From Fulvivirga sediminis (lineage in GTDB: Bacteria > Bacteroidota > Bacteroidia > Cytophagales > Cyclobacteriaceae), in NCBI RefSeq assembly GCF_016757215.1, contig NZ_JAESIY010000002.1, positions 248,001 through 312,000 of the forward strand: a DNA stretch of 64,000 nucleotides, written 5' to 3'. The notes under the pieces were generated by a model that was not told the origin of the DNA, did no database searches, and was given only the letters and a program-made list of their open reading frames with translations. Numbering within the stretch: the first letter of the stretch is position 1; every line of letters starts with the position of its first letter. The translations under genes and the position numbers were made by a program. This document shows, piece by piece, positions 48,201-56,506 of the stretch.

Positions 48201-48331
48201 ACTAATATACTTACCCCTGGCAAAGGCTCTCCTTTTTGATCGGAGACCGTACCGGAGACCTGAGTCTGGCTATACCCGGCCCAGGCAAGAAGCATGAGAA
48301 AATGTAATAGTAGGATTTTTTTCATATTCAT
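45239..48331 (-). CDS. SusC/RagA-family TonB-dependent transporter
   Basis: This 1030-residue outer-membrane importer has a signal peptide ending near 'WAGYSQTQ'. A carboxypeptidase-D-like regulatory domain ('VSGTVSDQKGEPLPGVSILVKG', about 26-105) precedes a 'EVVVIGYGTQKR' TonB-box region. The plug carries 'SLQGKVAGVQVTSQSGQPGD' and 'RGAGTNGSAEPIYIVDGF', and the C-terminal barrel ends with the terminal aromatic-type strand 'PRTFRVGVDLSL'. It is the first gene of the susC-susD-PKD-GH16 operon. A divergent regulator gene starts 267 bases away. Confidence 0.96.
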   Translation of the reverse strand: MNMKKILLLHFLMLLAWAGYSQTQVSGTVSDQKGEPLPGVSILVKGTTQGTITGINGDYTINVADNNAVLVFSFVGYVTQEIPLNDRNKIDVNLSEDIKSLEEVVVIGYGTQKRSSITGSIASIDSDEITQAPASRIEQSLQGKVAGVQVTSQSGQPGDKPTIRIRGAGTNGSAEPIYIVDGFQVSGIDYLNPGDIAKMDILKDAASAAIYGARGANGVVLITTKSGNGKPLIQYSGYYGVQNAWKKLDVLNAKEYAVMMNEGAANAGRSPIFANTDLGAGTDWQEEVYNKNAPITNHQVTLSGSNDISKYTTALSYYSQEGIVGGKKSKFDRYSARINSDHKVGDKFTFGENISYSYISRNAISANEEFGGIMSNAINLDPVTPVYEDNPDSEYLNNNAVKNGDRYYAISEYIAQEVVNPLARLAVTHGDTRVDKFVGNVYGEYEIIPNLKFRSSFGLDLGYVVTEGYSPASYLNSATITQKASVSKEMQRTFNWQNENTLQYQKDIDDHSFTFLIGNTVREEKYEQFGGGKQGLVVTDPDLVNLAYATDPESATISGFEVENALVSFFGRVIYNYKEKYLLTAIVRRDGSTRFGPDNRYGTFPSLSLGWVASREDFFPDQEVLTFAKLRASWGQNGSDAIGDYRYVSSIATGRGYTFYDPSTGETYVDGASPSFIANPELKWEASEQTDIGLDLGFFNEKLSVNFDYYRKETKDLLLVPPVPGIAGNAAGASNVGGVLNQGIEIAINYNGSAGDFTYSIGGNLATLNNEVLTVDGSNGVLTGASISTYGTVSRMEAGYPIGYFYGYKSNGLFQNQAEIDGYVNSNGQLLQPKAVPGDVRFVDYNNDGVINDDDRTMIGNPHPDITYGFNGSANYKNFSLSFLFNGVHGNEIFSGIRRHDLSQSNMPAYFMDRWTGEGTSNEIPRFTLNDTNENYSRISDMYVESGSFLRLRNVTLGYTLPENVRGPFKSVRIYGAVDNLLTFTNYRGLDPEVGSRLNENGSSNVLDTGIDRGIYPQPRTFRVGVDLSL

Positions 48332-48597
48332 AAGGTTAAGTAAAGAAATGAAATCTGCAATCGTTTGCGATTAATACTGCAATGAACTAGATTTAACGAG
48401 ATATCACAAATAAAGCACTACATCATAAATACATCAACCTCTCAAAATCAATGAAAAAAAACTCATCATAAATAACTAAAATCCCCTGTATTTTAATTAA
48501 AATACAATTTATTATATTTATTGGTATTCTCAGTTAATACGTCAAAATACATCAAGCCTATTACTACATTAGTAGTATAATATTGCCTTATGCAATT
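48332..48597. promoter_or_regulatory. Divergent regulatory region between SusC and its regulator
   Basis: This interval holds AATCG-TTTG-CGATT (48359-48372), a one-mismatch -7 box TTTATTTG on the minus strand (48407-48414), the palindrome TACTAC-ATTA-GTAGTA (48562-48577) and a one-mismatch -7 box TAATATTG on the plus strand (48578-48585). No RNA gene is seen. Confidence 0.4.
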
Positions 48598-51507
48598 ATG
48601 AAAAAACAACTTTTTATCATCGCTATTATAGTCTTATCCAGTAAACTCTGTAGTTCTCAAAATTACAACTTAGGCCTTCCTTTTATTCGATATTATGCCA
48701 CTAACGAATACAATGGGGGTATTCAAAACTGGTCTATTACTCAAAACAAATATGGCCTAATCTATGTGGCCAATAATTTCGGGATACTTGAATATGACGG
48801 CACCAACTGGACTATTTATGGTAATAAGCAAGGCACTAAAGCCAGACATATTGCAATAAATGATAAAGGAAGAATATTTGTAGCCAGCCAGGGAGATTTT
48901 GGATACCTATGCCCTAATAAAACCGGTCAGCTGTCCTATACATCCCTAGCTGACAGTCTTCCCAAAAAGTATAGAGACTTTGATGAGACGTGGAAAGTAT
49001 TTATCAATAATGACAGAGTTATTTTCGGCACTTTCAAGTATATATTTGTTTATAATGAGGAGGGAAAAATAGAAGTACTAGAACCCAATTATCCTCCAGA
49101 AAATATATTCTTTGTAAACCATGAACTTTATGTAAACCAGTTAGAAACAGGGCTTTCTTCTCTTCATAACCAGAAGCTCACTCCTCTTCCTTACGGTGAA
49201 AAGCTGAAAAACATCAAAATAGCGAGTGTATTACCTCTTACCGGAGATAACCTATGGATAGCAACAGAAAACGAAGGTATTTTCACTACTAGTAGCAACA
49301 ATATCACCCAATGGAAAGGTAGTTTGTCTATTTTTAAAGAGGCTTCTATTAAATGTGCCCTGCGCCTAAGAAATGGTAATTTTGCCATTGGCACTCAAAA
49401 TAAAGGTCTGTTTATACTCTCACCGCAAGGTGAACTAATATTACACCTCAACAAGGACCAGGGGCTTAATAATAGAACGGTGCTTTGCCTCTTTGAAGAC
49501 CTTCAAAACAATCTGTGGTTGGGCCATAATAATGGTATAACCTATGTAGAGCTAGGTATGCCCTTTACATATATCAATGAACAAGTAGGACTTCCTGGTT
49601 CGGGCTATGTAGGTTTTTTAGATGGTAATAACCTTTACCTGGGCACTAATAATGGTCTCTTCTATAAAAATATCAAGACACAAGCCACAGAGGAGAAATA
49701 CAAGTTTATACCTAACACAGATGGACAGGTGTATTCAATAGATAAAATAAAGCAAAACCTGCTGATAGGACATCACAAAGGAGCTTTAATAATAAAAGAT
49801 AAACAAGCAGAAAACATTTCCAACATTCCCGGATCATGGACTTTTTTATCCCTTAAAGACCATCCTGATTATGTAATTGAAGGTTGTTATAAAGGATTAA
49901 ACCTTTACAAAATAGAAAACGGACAACTCCACTTTAAACATAAAATCAAAGGGTTCAATGAGTCTTCAAGAGTAATGCAACAAGATAAAAACGGTGATAT
50001 ATGGATGACCCATGGTTACAAAGGCATCTACCGACTAACCCTTGATGAAAATCTGGATTCTATAAAAAATGTAAGATTCTATGGAGAAGAAAAAGGTCTT
50101 CCTTCCAACCTCATGATCAATGTCTTCAAAATCAATAACAGGCTTGTATTTACCACTACCAATCAGATTTATAGATATGATGAGCCAAGTGATCAATTTG
50201 TGCTAGATAATTTCTTTTCCCCCTATTTCAAAGATGAAGTAATAACAGCTCTGGCAGATGATACCTTTCAAAATATATACTTCCTATCCCCTGATGAAAT
50301 TGGCATGTTAGAAAGCAAACCCACAGGTGGATTTGCTATAAAAAAAGATATTTTCAATAAGCTACAAAATATGCTCAACGACGACCTCCAAAACGTCAAT
50401 ATACTGAATGCCAATCAGGTGCTATATGCGGCTAAAGAAGGATTTATCTTATACGATGCCAATCAAAAAAAGCTGCCTGAACAAAATTTTCATACTTTAA
50501 TAAGAAGTGTAAAGATCTCAGGAGATTCTGCGAAACTTCTATTTAATGGCTTCTTCACTCAAAAAGGGCAAATTACCAATCTTCAACCTAAAGATCAGAT
50601 TCCACACTTGGAATATAGTAATAACTCAATTCAGATATCTTACAGTGCTGCTTATTTAGACGGCCTTGAAGGTACCCAATATAAATTTTGGTTGGAAAAT
50701 GCGGATAAAAAATGGAGTGCATGGACTGCCAAAACTGAAAAAGAATACACCAACCTTAATGAAGGAACTTATACTTTTCATGTAAAAGCCAGTAACATTT
50801 ATGGCAAGGAAAGCCAAATTGCGCATTACACCTTTGTGGTGCTTCCTCCCTGGTACAGAACTACCTGGGCCTATTTAACATACAGTGTTATAATTATCAT
50901 GTTACTATTCGTGTCCTTCTATTTATTTGATAAAAAACATAAACGAGAAAAAATGGCTATGTCACTTACGCAAGAAAAAGAATTACACAGAAAAGATTCA
51001 GAGATAGAAACAATTACAAAAGAAACGGCAGGTGAAATACAGCGGCTAAAGAATGAAAACTTACAAAGGGAAATAGAGAATAAAAATAAAGAGCTTGCCA
51101 CCTCTACCATGCATTTAATTAATAAAAATGGCTTCATTTCTAATATTAAAAGCAATCTCTCCGGAATATCAAAGCGAAGTAAAAACCAGGAAGTTAAAAA
51201 AGAGCTAAGGAAGATAATTGCCAATATTGACAAGAATATATCTCAGGATGCCGATTGGGAACATTTCTCTTTCCACTTCGATCGAGTACATGGAGACTTT
51301 ACGAATCGCTTAAAGAAATCATACCCTAATCTTAGCCCTCAAGAGATGAAACTTAGTGCATATCTGCGCATGAACCTTTCCACCAAAGAGGTTGCGCAAC
51401 TTTTAAATATTTCGGTAAGAGGAGTAGAAATATGCCGCTATCGACTTAGAAAAAAATTAGAACTTGAACGGTCTACTAACCTACAGGAGTTTATTTTGAA
51501 GTTTTAA
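48598..51507 (+). CDS. Membrane-tethered Y_Y_Y/LuxR-type transcription regulator
   Basis: This sensor-regulator of about 969 residues has a signal peptide or anchor ('LFIIAIIVLSSKLCSSQ') and a large periplasmic two-component-type beta-propeller. The propeller repeats include 'YGLIYVANNFGILEYDGTNW', 'NLWIATENEGIFTTSS' and 'NNLWLGHNNGITYVELG'. A Y_Y_Y domain follows at about residues 690-755 ('GTYTFHVKASNIYGKES'), then one membrane helix near 762-780, a cytosolic coiled coil, and a C-terminal LuxR-like HTH ('LSPQEMKLSAYLRMNLSTKEVAQLLNISVRGVE'). There is no histidine kinase or receiver. It probably senses an oligosaccharide and controls the adjacent susC locus. Start is ATG at 48598; the frame also has a TTG 15 bases earlier. 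Confidence 0.88.
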   Translation: MKKQLFIIAIIVLSSKLCSSQNYNLGLPFIRYYATNEYNGGIQNWSITQNKYGLIYVANNFGILEYDGTNWTIYGNKQGTKARHIAINDKGRIFVASQGDFGYLCPNKTGQLSYTSLADSLPKKYRDFDETWKVFINNDRVIFGTFKYIFVYNEEGKIEVLEPNYPPENIFFVNHELYVNQLETGLSSLHNQKLTPLPYGEKLKNIKIASVLPLTGDNLWIATENEGIFTTSSNNITQWKGSLSIFKEASIKCALRLRNGNFAIGTQNKGLFILSPQGELILHLNKDQGLNNRTVLCLFEDLQNNLWLGHNNGITYVELGMPFTYINEQVGLPGSGYVGFLDGNNLYLGTNNGLFYKNIKTQATEEKYKFIPNTDGQVYSIDKIKQNLLIGHHKGALIIKDKQAENISNIPGSWTFLSLKDHPDYVIEGCYKGLNLYKIENGQLHFKHKIKGFNESSRVMQQDKNGDIWMTHGYKGIYRLTLDENLDSIKNVRFYGEEKGLPSNLMINVFKINNRLVFTTTNQIYRYDEPSDQFVLDNFFSPYFKDEVITALADDTFQNIYFLSPDEIGMLESKPTGGFAIKKDIFNKLQNMLNDDLQNVNILNANQVLYAAKEGFILYDANQKKLPEQNFHTLIRSVKISGDSAKLLFNGFFTQKGQITNLQPKDQIPHLEYSNNSIQISYSAAYLDGLEGTQYKFWLENADKKWSAWTAKTEKEYTNLNEGTYTFHVKASNIYGKESQIAHYTFVVLPPWYRTTWAYLTYSVIIIMLLFVSFYLFDKKHKREKMAMSLTQEKELHRKDSEIETITKETAGEIQRLKNENLQREIENKNKELATSTMHLINKNGFISNIKSNLSGISKRSKNQEVKKELRKIIANIDKNISQDADWEHFSFHFDRVHGDFTNRLKKSYPNLSPQEMKLSAYLRMNLSTKEVAQLLNISVRGVEICRYRLRKKLELERSTNLQEFILKF

Positions 51508-51511
51508 AGGA

Positions 51512-52255
51512 TTATAACCTAATAGCCTTCTTAATATTACCAAGGTTATAAGCAGTGGCCCAGCCTTTTTTATTAATAATGTCAGTTGCTTCCTGAGACC
51601 GTAACCCACTGTTACAGTACAAAATAATTTTCTTATTATGGAAAGCAGTGTGCTGATCCAACATTTGAAATGGTATATTTATAGCTCCCGATATCAACTG
51701 ATTTTGATATTCTGATGGAGTTCTTACATCCACTAACAAGGCTCCTTCCCTATGCAGCCTACGAGCTTCTTGCAAACTAATATGTTCGCCAAACTCCATA
51801 TAATTATAAAGCATTTCGTATAACCAACTAGCTACACAAAAATGAGTAAAAATTACTGTCAACTGCAGGGCTCCAAGAATAACCCAGAAAACTATTGCCA
51901 GATTAGTTAGATCATAAATTAGACTAAAAGCTATTAAAAGGTTAAAAAATCCTCCTGAAATGCATGCTAACCTGCGCGGAAGTGGATTTGAAGGTAAGTC
52001 AAACTGATAACCAAATAGACCAGCTATTTTACTAATAGAGAAATCCAACGGATGGTATTTCTTCATTATGAAACCCAGAAAGCCTATTAAAAATACAAAT
52101 AAGTTAATAAGGGGCTGGTGAAGCAATAGCCCGGAAGTGGTAAGAATTAAGCATATGGTGGGCATTATTCTTACCTTATTCTTTACCCTATCTAATTCTT
52201 CTAAATTACAGCTTAGGTACCCTTGCTGTAATAAGTATCTGTTCAGCATCTCCAA
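51512..52255 (-). CDS. DUF4395 membrane domain fused to rhodanese
   Basis: This 247-residue protein has an N-terminal DUF4395-like membrane part: 'VKNKVRIMPTICLILTTSGLLLHQPLINLFVFLIGF' and further helices to about residue 145. A C-terminal rhodanese domain ('ISLQEARRLHREGALLVDVRTPSEYQ', then 'ALINIPFQML'-like strand) has the active Cys in 'IILYCNSGLRSQEA'. The combination suggests a membrane-attached persulfide or sulfur-transfer role. Its stop is 4 bases from the regulator's stop (convergent). Substrate is unknown. Confidence 0.82.
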   Translation of the reverse strand: MEMLNRYLLQQGYLSCNLEELDRVKNKVRIMPTICLILTTSGLLLHQPLINLFVFLIGFLGFIMKKYHPLDFSISKIAGLFGYQFDLPSNPLPRRLACISGGFFNLLIAFSLIYDLTNLAIVFWVILGALQLTVIFTHFCVASWLYEMLYNYMEFGEHISLQEARRLHREGALLVDVRTPSEYQNQLISGAINIPFQMLDQHTAFHNKKIILYCNSGLRSQEATDIINKKGWATAYNLGNIKKAIRL

Positions 52256-52290
52256 TCAACCCAATTAAATATATGTTATATATACGTTTA

Positions 52291-52317
52291 AATTGTAAAA
52301 AGAAACCCCTTACAATT
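52291..52317. repeat. Inverted repeat downstream of the Nudix regulator
   Basis: AATTGTAA and TTACAATT are separated by 11 bases. It may terminate the regulator gene (minus strand) or form part of a promoter for the DUF4395 gene. Confidence 0.35.
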
Positions 52318-52340
52318 AGATACTTACCCGGGATAATCTT

Positions 52341-53036
52341 CTATACCTCAAAAACAAATCCTTTTCTCAAAAGGTTATTGTAAACTGATTCATCAAACCT
52401 ATAAAGCCGGGCAGCACGATGTGCCACATCCTTTTGTTTTTCATTACAGGCTACCAGTAGATTCATTTTTATGAGCTTTCTTCTAAAATTAGATTTATCT
52501 AGCTCAATCTCCAGAATAGCTTCATATAGCTCTTTTATCTGAAGCAGAGTAAACTTTCTAGGTAATAAGTTAAACCCTATAGGCTCGTGTTGAATTTTAT
52601 GTTTGAGATGACTAAAACCATAACTCAGAATATCATTATGATCAAATAAAAGGTGGGGCACCTCATGTATATCGAACCATCTTACATCTGATACCGAGGC
52701 ACCAGCATTCAGTTCGAAATTTTGCTTATTTACCAGGGCATAATAGGCCACAGTAATTACGCGGCTGTCTGGGTAGCGCTGTACTTCACCAAAAGTTTTC
52801 AGCTCTTCCAGAAATATATCTCTTACCGCTGTTTGGTCTGTTAATATTCGATAAGCAGCATCGTCTACACTCTCATTGTATTTTATAAAGCCACCTGGCA
52901 AAGCCCACTTTCCGGCATACTTACCTTCCCCATGTTTGACCAGAAGAACGAATAGCTTAGACGCCTCAAACCCAAATATTACAGTATCAATGGAAAGTGC
53001 TTCAATTACTTTTTCAGAAAAGTTACTATTCTCCAT
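52341..53036 (-). CDS. Nudix-type transcription regulator (AraR/NrtR-like)
   Basis: This 231-residue protein has an N-terminal Nudix fold ('VIFGFEASKLFVLLVKHGEGKYAGKWALPGGF') and a C-terminal winged-helix domain ('RKFTLLQIKELYEAILEIELDKSNFRRKLIKM'), the NrtR/AraR architecture. The Nudix box is degraded. After 'GGFIKYNES' the expected REUxEE region reads 'RILTDQ', so it has lost the metal-binding glutamates and probably binds a sugar or its phosphate without hydrolysing it. It lies 54 bases past the tkt gene on the same strand. By analogy with Bacteroidota AraR, it should regulate the pentose genes (xylB, xylA, tkt). A candidate operator lies upstream of xylB. Confidence 0.85.
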   Translation of the reverse strand: MENSNFSEKVIEALSIDTVIFGFEASKLFVLLVKHGEGKYAGKWALPGGFIKYNESVDDAAYRILTDQTAVRDIFLEELKTFGEVQRYPDSRVITVAYYALVNKQNFELNAGASVSDVRWFDIHEVPHLLFDHNDILSYGFSHLKHKIQHEPIGFNLLPRKFTLLQIKELYEAILEIELDKSNFRRKLIKMNLLVACNEKQKDVAHRAARLYRFDESVYNNLLRKGFVFEV

Positions 53037-53090
53037 AATGCATTCTCTTCAAAATTCGCACTTCCCATTGATTGTTTAAATTATATCAGC

Positions 53091-55127
53091 TTATAGGCTA
53101 TCCAAAAAAGATTTCACTTGATTGTAGATATTCTCTCCTGTAAAGCCAAATTTTTCATCTAGCGTTCCTGCAGGAGCCGAGTATCCAAAGTGCTCAAGTC
53201 CAAATACTTTTCCTTTTTTACCTATTAGACCTTCCATTGTTACTGGCAAACCAGCTGTTAAAGCAAAGATAGGCTCTTGTTCGTTCAGCACCTCAGCCTG
53301 ATATTCAGCAGATTGATCTCTGAATAAGCCTTCAGAAGGAACAGAAACAATGTTTGACTTTATACCATCTTTCTTCAAAAGCTCTGCTGCTTCAAATAAA
53401 GTAGCTACTTCTGAGCCATTGGCTACTAAAGTAATGTCAGCTCCTTCTACAGATTGTACTCTGTAGGCTCCTTTTCTTGCTTGTCCTGCTTCTTCATAAC
53501 GATCTCCGTCTTTAGCAATAAGGTCTTTTATTCCCTGTCTTGAGAATATTAAACCGGTAGGAGTTTTCTTGTTTTTCAAAGCCATCTCCCAAGCTACTGT
53601 AGTTTCTGCAGCATCTGCAGGCCTTAGTGCCAGTAAACTTCTTTCACCTTTATGGTTACGAAGTTTCTCCAATAATCTCAATTGAGCTTCTTGTTCTATA
53701 GGCTGGTGAGTTGGTCCATCCTCTCCTACTCTGAAAGCATCGTGCGTCCATAAGTATATCACTGGTAGCTCCATAAGAGCCGAAAGTCTGTAAGCAGGCT
53801 TTTGATAATCAGAGAAAATGAAGAAAGTACCCACTACAGGTATTACACCTCCATGCAGCGCCATACCATTGGCCATAGCAGCCATTGTAAACTCTGATAC
53901 ACCAGCGTGCATAAAGTTTCCACTGTACTCATGAGGACCAAAAGCTTTAGATTTCTTAAGGAAACCATCAGTTTTATCACTATTAGCCAAGTCAGCAGAA
54001 GCTACCACAAGGTTTTCTACCTTATCAGCTAAATAAGCTAGTACTGCTGATGATGCATCACGAGAGGCAACATTAGCTTTTTGTGGTATTTCTGAGAAAT
54101 CAATATCAGGGATATTTCCACTAAAGAACAGTTCAAGCTTTTCTGCTAATTCTGCATTTTTACTCGTCCACTCTGCTTCTTCAGCTTTTTTAGCTTTTAC
54201 CTCTTCTCTTTTCTTATCAAGAATTTCTTTATAATAAGACTCCACATCAGAGAAAATAGCGAAAGGATCTTCTACACTGCCACCTAAAGCTTCCACAGTC
54301 TTCTCATAAGAAGCACCTGTACCGCCTACTGGCTTACCATGTAATTCACTATATCCTTCATAAGGCTTTCCTTCAGCATCTACGGCTCCTTTACCCATTA
54401 TGGTTTTCCCTATAATAAGGAAAGGCTTCTCTTTTTCCGCTTCAGCCTCTTTCAGAGCACCTCTGATGGCATCGTGGTCATGTCCATCTATGGTTACTAC
54501 TTTCCATCCCCAAGCTTCGTATTTCTTAGCAGTATCTTCTGAAGTAACTTCATCAGTATAGGTACTCAACTGCACATCGTTACTATCAAAGAACATAACT
54601 AGATTGCTCAGTCCCAGATAACCAGCTATACGGCCGGCTCCCTGGCTTATCTCTTCCTGAATACCTCCATCCGATATGTAAGCATATATGGTGTGATCAG
54701 TCCAGGCTCCAAACCTATCTTCCAAGAATTTACCAGCCAGAGCAGCTCCTATACCCATAGCATGTCCTTGCCCAAGAGGTCCAGAAGTGTTTTCTACACC
54801 TCTTTTATGGTCTACTTCCGGGTGACCGGGAGTAACAGATCCCCACTGACGAAAATTAGAAACATCATCTTTAGAATAATTACCTAAAAGGTAAAGCTGT
54901 GAATAAAGCATAGCTGAAAGGTGGCCAGGATCTAAAAAGAATCTATCTCTCCATCTCCACTGCATATCATCCGGATCGAATTTCAAAAATTCACTGTAAA
55001 GGATATGCATAAAGTCAGCTCCACCCATAGGTCCTCCTGGGTGGCCTGACTTAGCCTTTTCAACCATGGCTACTGATAATAGCCTTATATTATCTGCTGA
55101 TAATTTATCAAGTTTTATATTAGCCAT
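53091..55127 (-). CDS. tkt: Transketolase
   Basis: This 678-residue TPP enzyme of the pentose phosphate pathway has 'SGHPGGPMGGADFMHILY' at the N-terminus and 'WRWRDRFFLDPGHLSAML'. The cofactor region reads 'YISDGGIQEEISQGAGRIAGYLG' up to 'SNLVMFFDSNDVQL', where the usual GDG is SDG. 'GPTHQPIEQEAQLRLLEKLRNHKG' marks the PYR domain and the sugar-binding His. The length is normal. It is the third gene of the xylB-xylA-tkt set and would use xylulose 5-phosphate made by XylA and XylB. A TATATTTG at the end of xylA could give it an extra promoter. Confidence 0.93.
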   Translation of the reverse strand: MANIKLDKLSADNIRLLSVAMVEKAKSGHPGGPMGGADFMHILYSEFLKFDPDDMQWRWRDRFFLDPGHLSAMLYSQLYLLGNYSKDDVSNFRQWGSVTPGHPEVDHKRGVENTSGPLGQGHAMGIGAALAGKFLEDRFGAWTDHTIYAYISDGGIQEEISQGAGRIAGYLGLSNLVMFFDSNDVQLSTYTDEVTSEDTAKKYEAWGWKVVTIDGHDHDAIRGALKEAEAEKEKPFLIIGKTIMGKGAVDAEGKPYEGYSELHGKPVGGTGASYEKTVEALGGSVEDPFAIFSDVESYYKEILDKKREEVKAKKAEEAEWTSKNAELAEKLELFFSGNIPDIDFSEIPQKANVASRDASSAVLAYLADKVENLVVASADLANSDKTDGFLKKSKAFGPHEYSGNFMHAGVSEFTMAAMANGMALHGGVIPVVGTFFIFSDYQKPAYRLSALMELPVIYLWTHDAFRVGEDGPTHQPIEQEAQLRLLEKLRNHKGERSLLALRPADAAETTVAWEMALKNKKTPTGLIFSRQGIKDLIAKDGDRYEEAGQARKGAYRVQSVEGADITLVANGSEVATLFEAAELLKKDGIKSNIVSVPSEGLFRDQSAEYQAEVLNEQEPIFALTAGLPVTMEGLIGKKGKVFGLEHFGYSAPAGTLDEKFGFTGENIYNQVKSFLDSL

Positions 55128-55155
55128 AAGTATTTACTATATTTTAATGTTCTGC

Positions 55156-56493
55156 TCAAATATAGCGATTAATAATGTTTTCAAACATTTCCTGCTTACC
55201 ACTTATCAATTTAGGCTCGCCTGCACTGGCTGCAATATCATAAAGGTCTTCCAATTTTAATTTGCCTTGTTCAAAATCCTGACCTTTACCAGAATCGAAA
55301 CTAGCGTATCTCTCAGCTCTTAATTTTTTATACTGACTATTTTCCAATATTTTATCTGCTGTGATCAGTGCTCTGGCGAAAGTATCCATTCCTCCGATGT
55401 GTGCGTGGAAGATATCATCAAGATCAGTAGAGTTTCTTCTGGTTTTAGCATCAAAGTTCACACCTCCACCTTTAAAACCACCACCTTCAAGGATAATAAG
55501 CATAGCTTCTGTAATCTCAAAAAGGTCTACAGGGAATTGATCTGTATCCCATCCGTTTTGATAATCACCACGGTTAGCATCTATACTACCCAAAAGACCT
55601 GCGTCTACTGCTGTTTGCAGCTCGTGAGTAAAGGTATGCTGTGCTAAAGTAGCATGGTTCACTTCAAGATTAAGTTTGAAATCATCCATGAGATCATGTG
55701 CTCTTAAAAAGCCAATAACCGTAGCTGCATCAAAATCATACTGATGCTTGGTAGGCTCAGCTGGTTTAGGCTCAATAAAAAACTGACCTTTAAAACCTTG
55801 CTTACGAGCATAATCTTTAGCCATATGTAGGAATCTGGCCAAGTGATCTTGTTCCTTCTTCATGTTAGTGTTCAATAAAGACATATAGCCTTCACGTCCA
55901 CCCCAGAAAACGTAATTTTCACCACCAAGCTTAATTGTAGTATCAAGCGCATTTTTAACCTGACCTCCAGCATAAGCTAATACGCTAAAATCAGGGTTTG
56001 TAGCAGCGCCGTTCATATATCTAGGATTTCCAAACAGGTTAGCTGTACCCCAAAGTAATTTCACACCTGAAGCTTTTTGCTTTTCAAGGGCATAATCTGA
56101 GATTAACTGTAGTCTTTTTTCAGAAGTTTTGAAGTCCGCTCCTTCTTCTGCTAAATCAAAATCATGAAAACAGTAATAAGGAACACCTAACTTAGTGATA
56201 AATTCAAAAGCGGCATCCATTTTATCTTTAGCATTCTGATCAGGATCAGTAGCTACTTGCCATGGAAATTGTTTAGTACCAGGGCCAAAAGGATCTCCGC
56301 CCGTAGCGCAGAAGGTATGCCAGTAAGCTACTGCAAATTTAAAGTGCTCTTTTAGCGTTTTTCCAGCTACTACTTTATTTTCATCATAATATCTAAAAGC
56401 CAAAGGATTGTCCGTTTCAGGACCTTCAAAAGCAATTTTCCCAATTCCTTTGAAGTATTCCTTGTCTCCCATTAAAACATCGTTGTTACTCAT
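55156..56493 (-). CDS. xylA: Xylose isomerase
   Basis: This 445-residue class II xylose isomerase converts D-xylose to D-xylulose. '[18 protein letters not shown]', '[13 protein letters not shown]' (His and Asp of the ring-opening site), '[18 protein letters not shown]', '[26 protein letters not shown]' and '[19 protein letters not shown]' cover the active site and the two metal sites. '[20 protein letters not shown]' is the C-terminal signature. It starts 13 bases after xylB and is cotranscribed. Confidence 0.96.
   Translation of the reverse strand: MSNNDVLMGDKEYFKGIGKIAFEGPETDNPLAFRYYDENKVVAGKTLKEHFKFAVAYWHTFCATGGDPFGPGTKQFPWQVATDPDQNAKDKMDAAFEFITKLGVPYYCFHDFDLAEEGADFKTSEKRLQLISDYALEKQKASGVKLLWGTANLFGNPRYMNGAATNPDFSVLAYAGGQVKNALDTTIKLGGENYVFWGGREGYMSLLNTNMKKEQDHLARFLHMAKDYARKQGFKGQFFIEPKPAEPTKHQYDFDAATVIGFLRAHDLMDDFKLNLEVNHATLAQHTFTHELQTAVDAGLLGSIDANRGDYQNGWDTDQFPVDLFEITEAMLIILEGGGFKGGGVNFDAKTRRNSTDLDDIFHAHIGGMDTFARALITADKILENSQYKKLRAERYASFDSGKGQDFEQGKLKLEDLYDIAASAGEPKLISGKQEMFENIINRYI
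55157..55164 (-). promoter_or_regulatory. Candidate internal -7 box for tkt
   Basis: TATATTTG overlaps the last codons of xylA and lies 29 bases before the tkt ATG. A TTG stands 17 bases upstream, somewhat closer than the 19-21 base norm. Confidence 0.3.
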
Positions 56494-56506
56494 TATATAT
56501 CAGGTT

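Noticed and set aside
53091-55127. Defective transketolase because GDG is SDG
   Set aside because: All other cofactor and substrate elements are intact and a small residue at this position is tolerated, so it is read as a subfamily variant.
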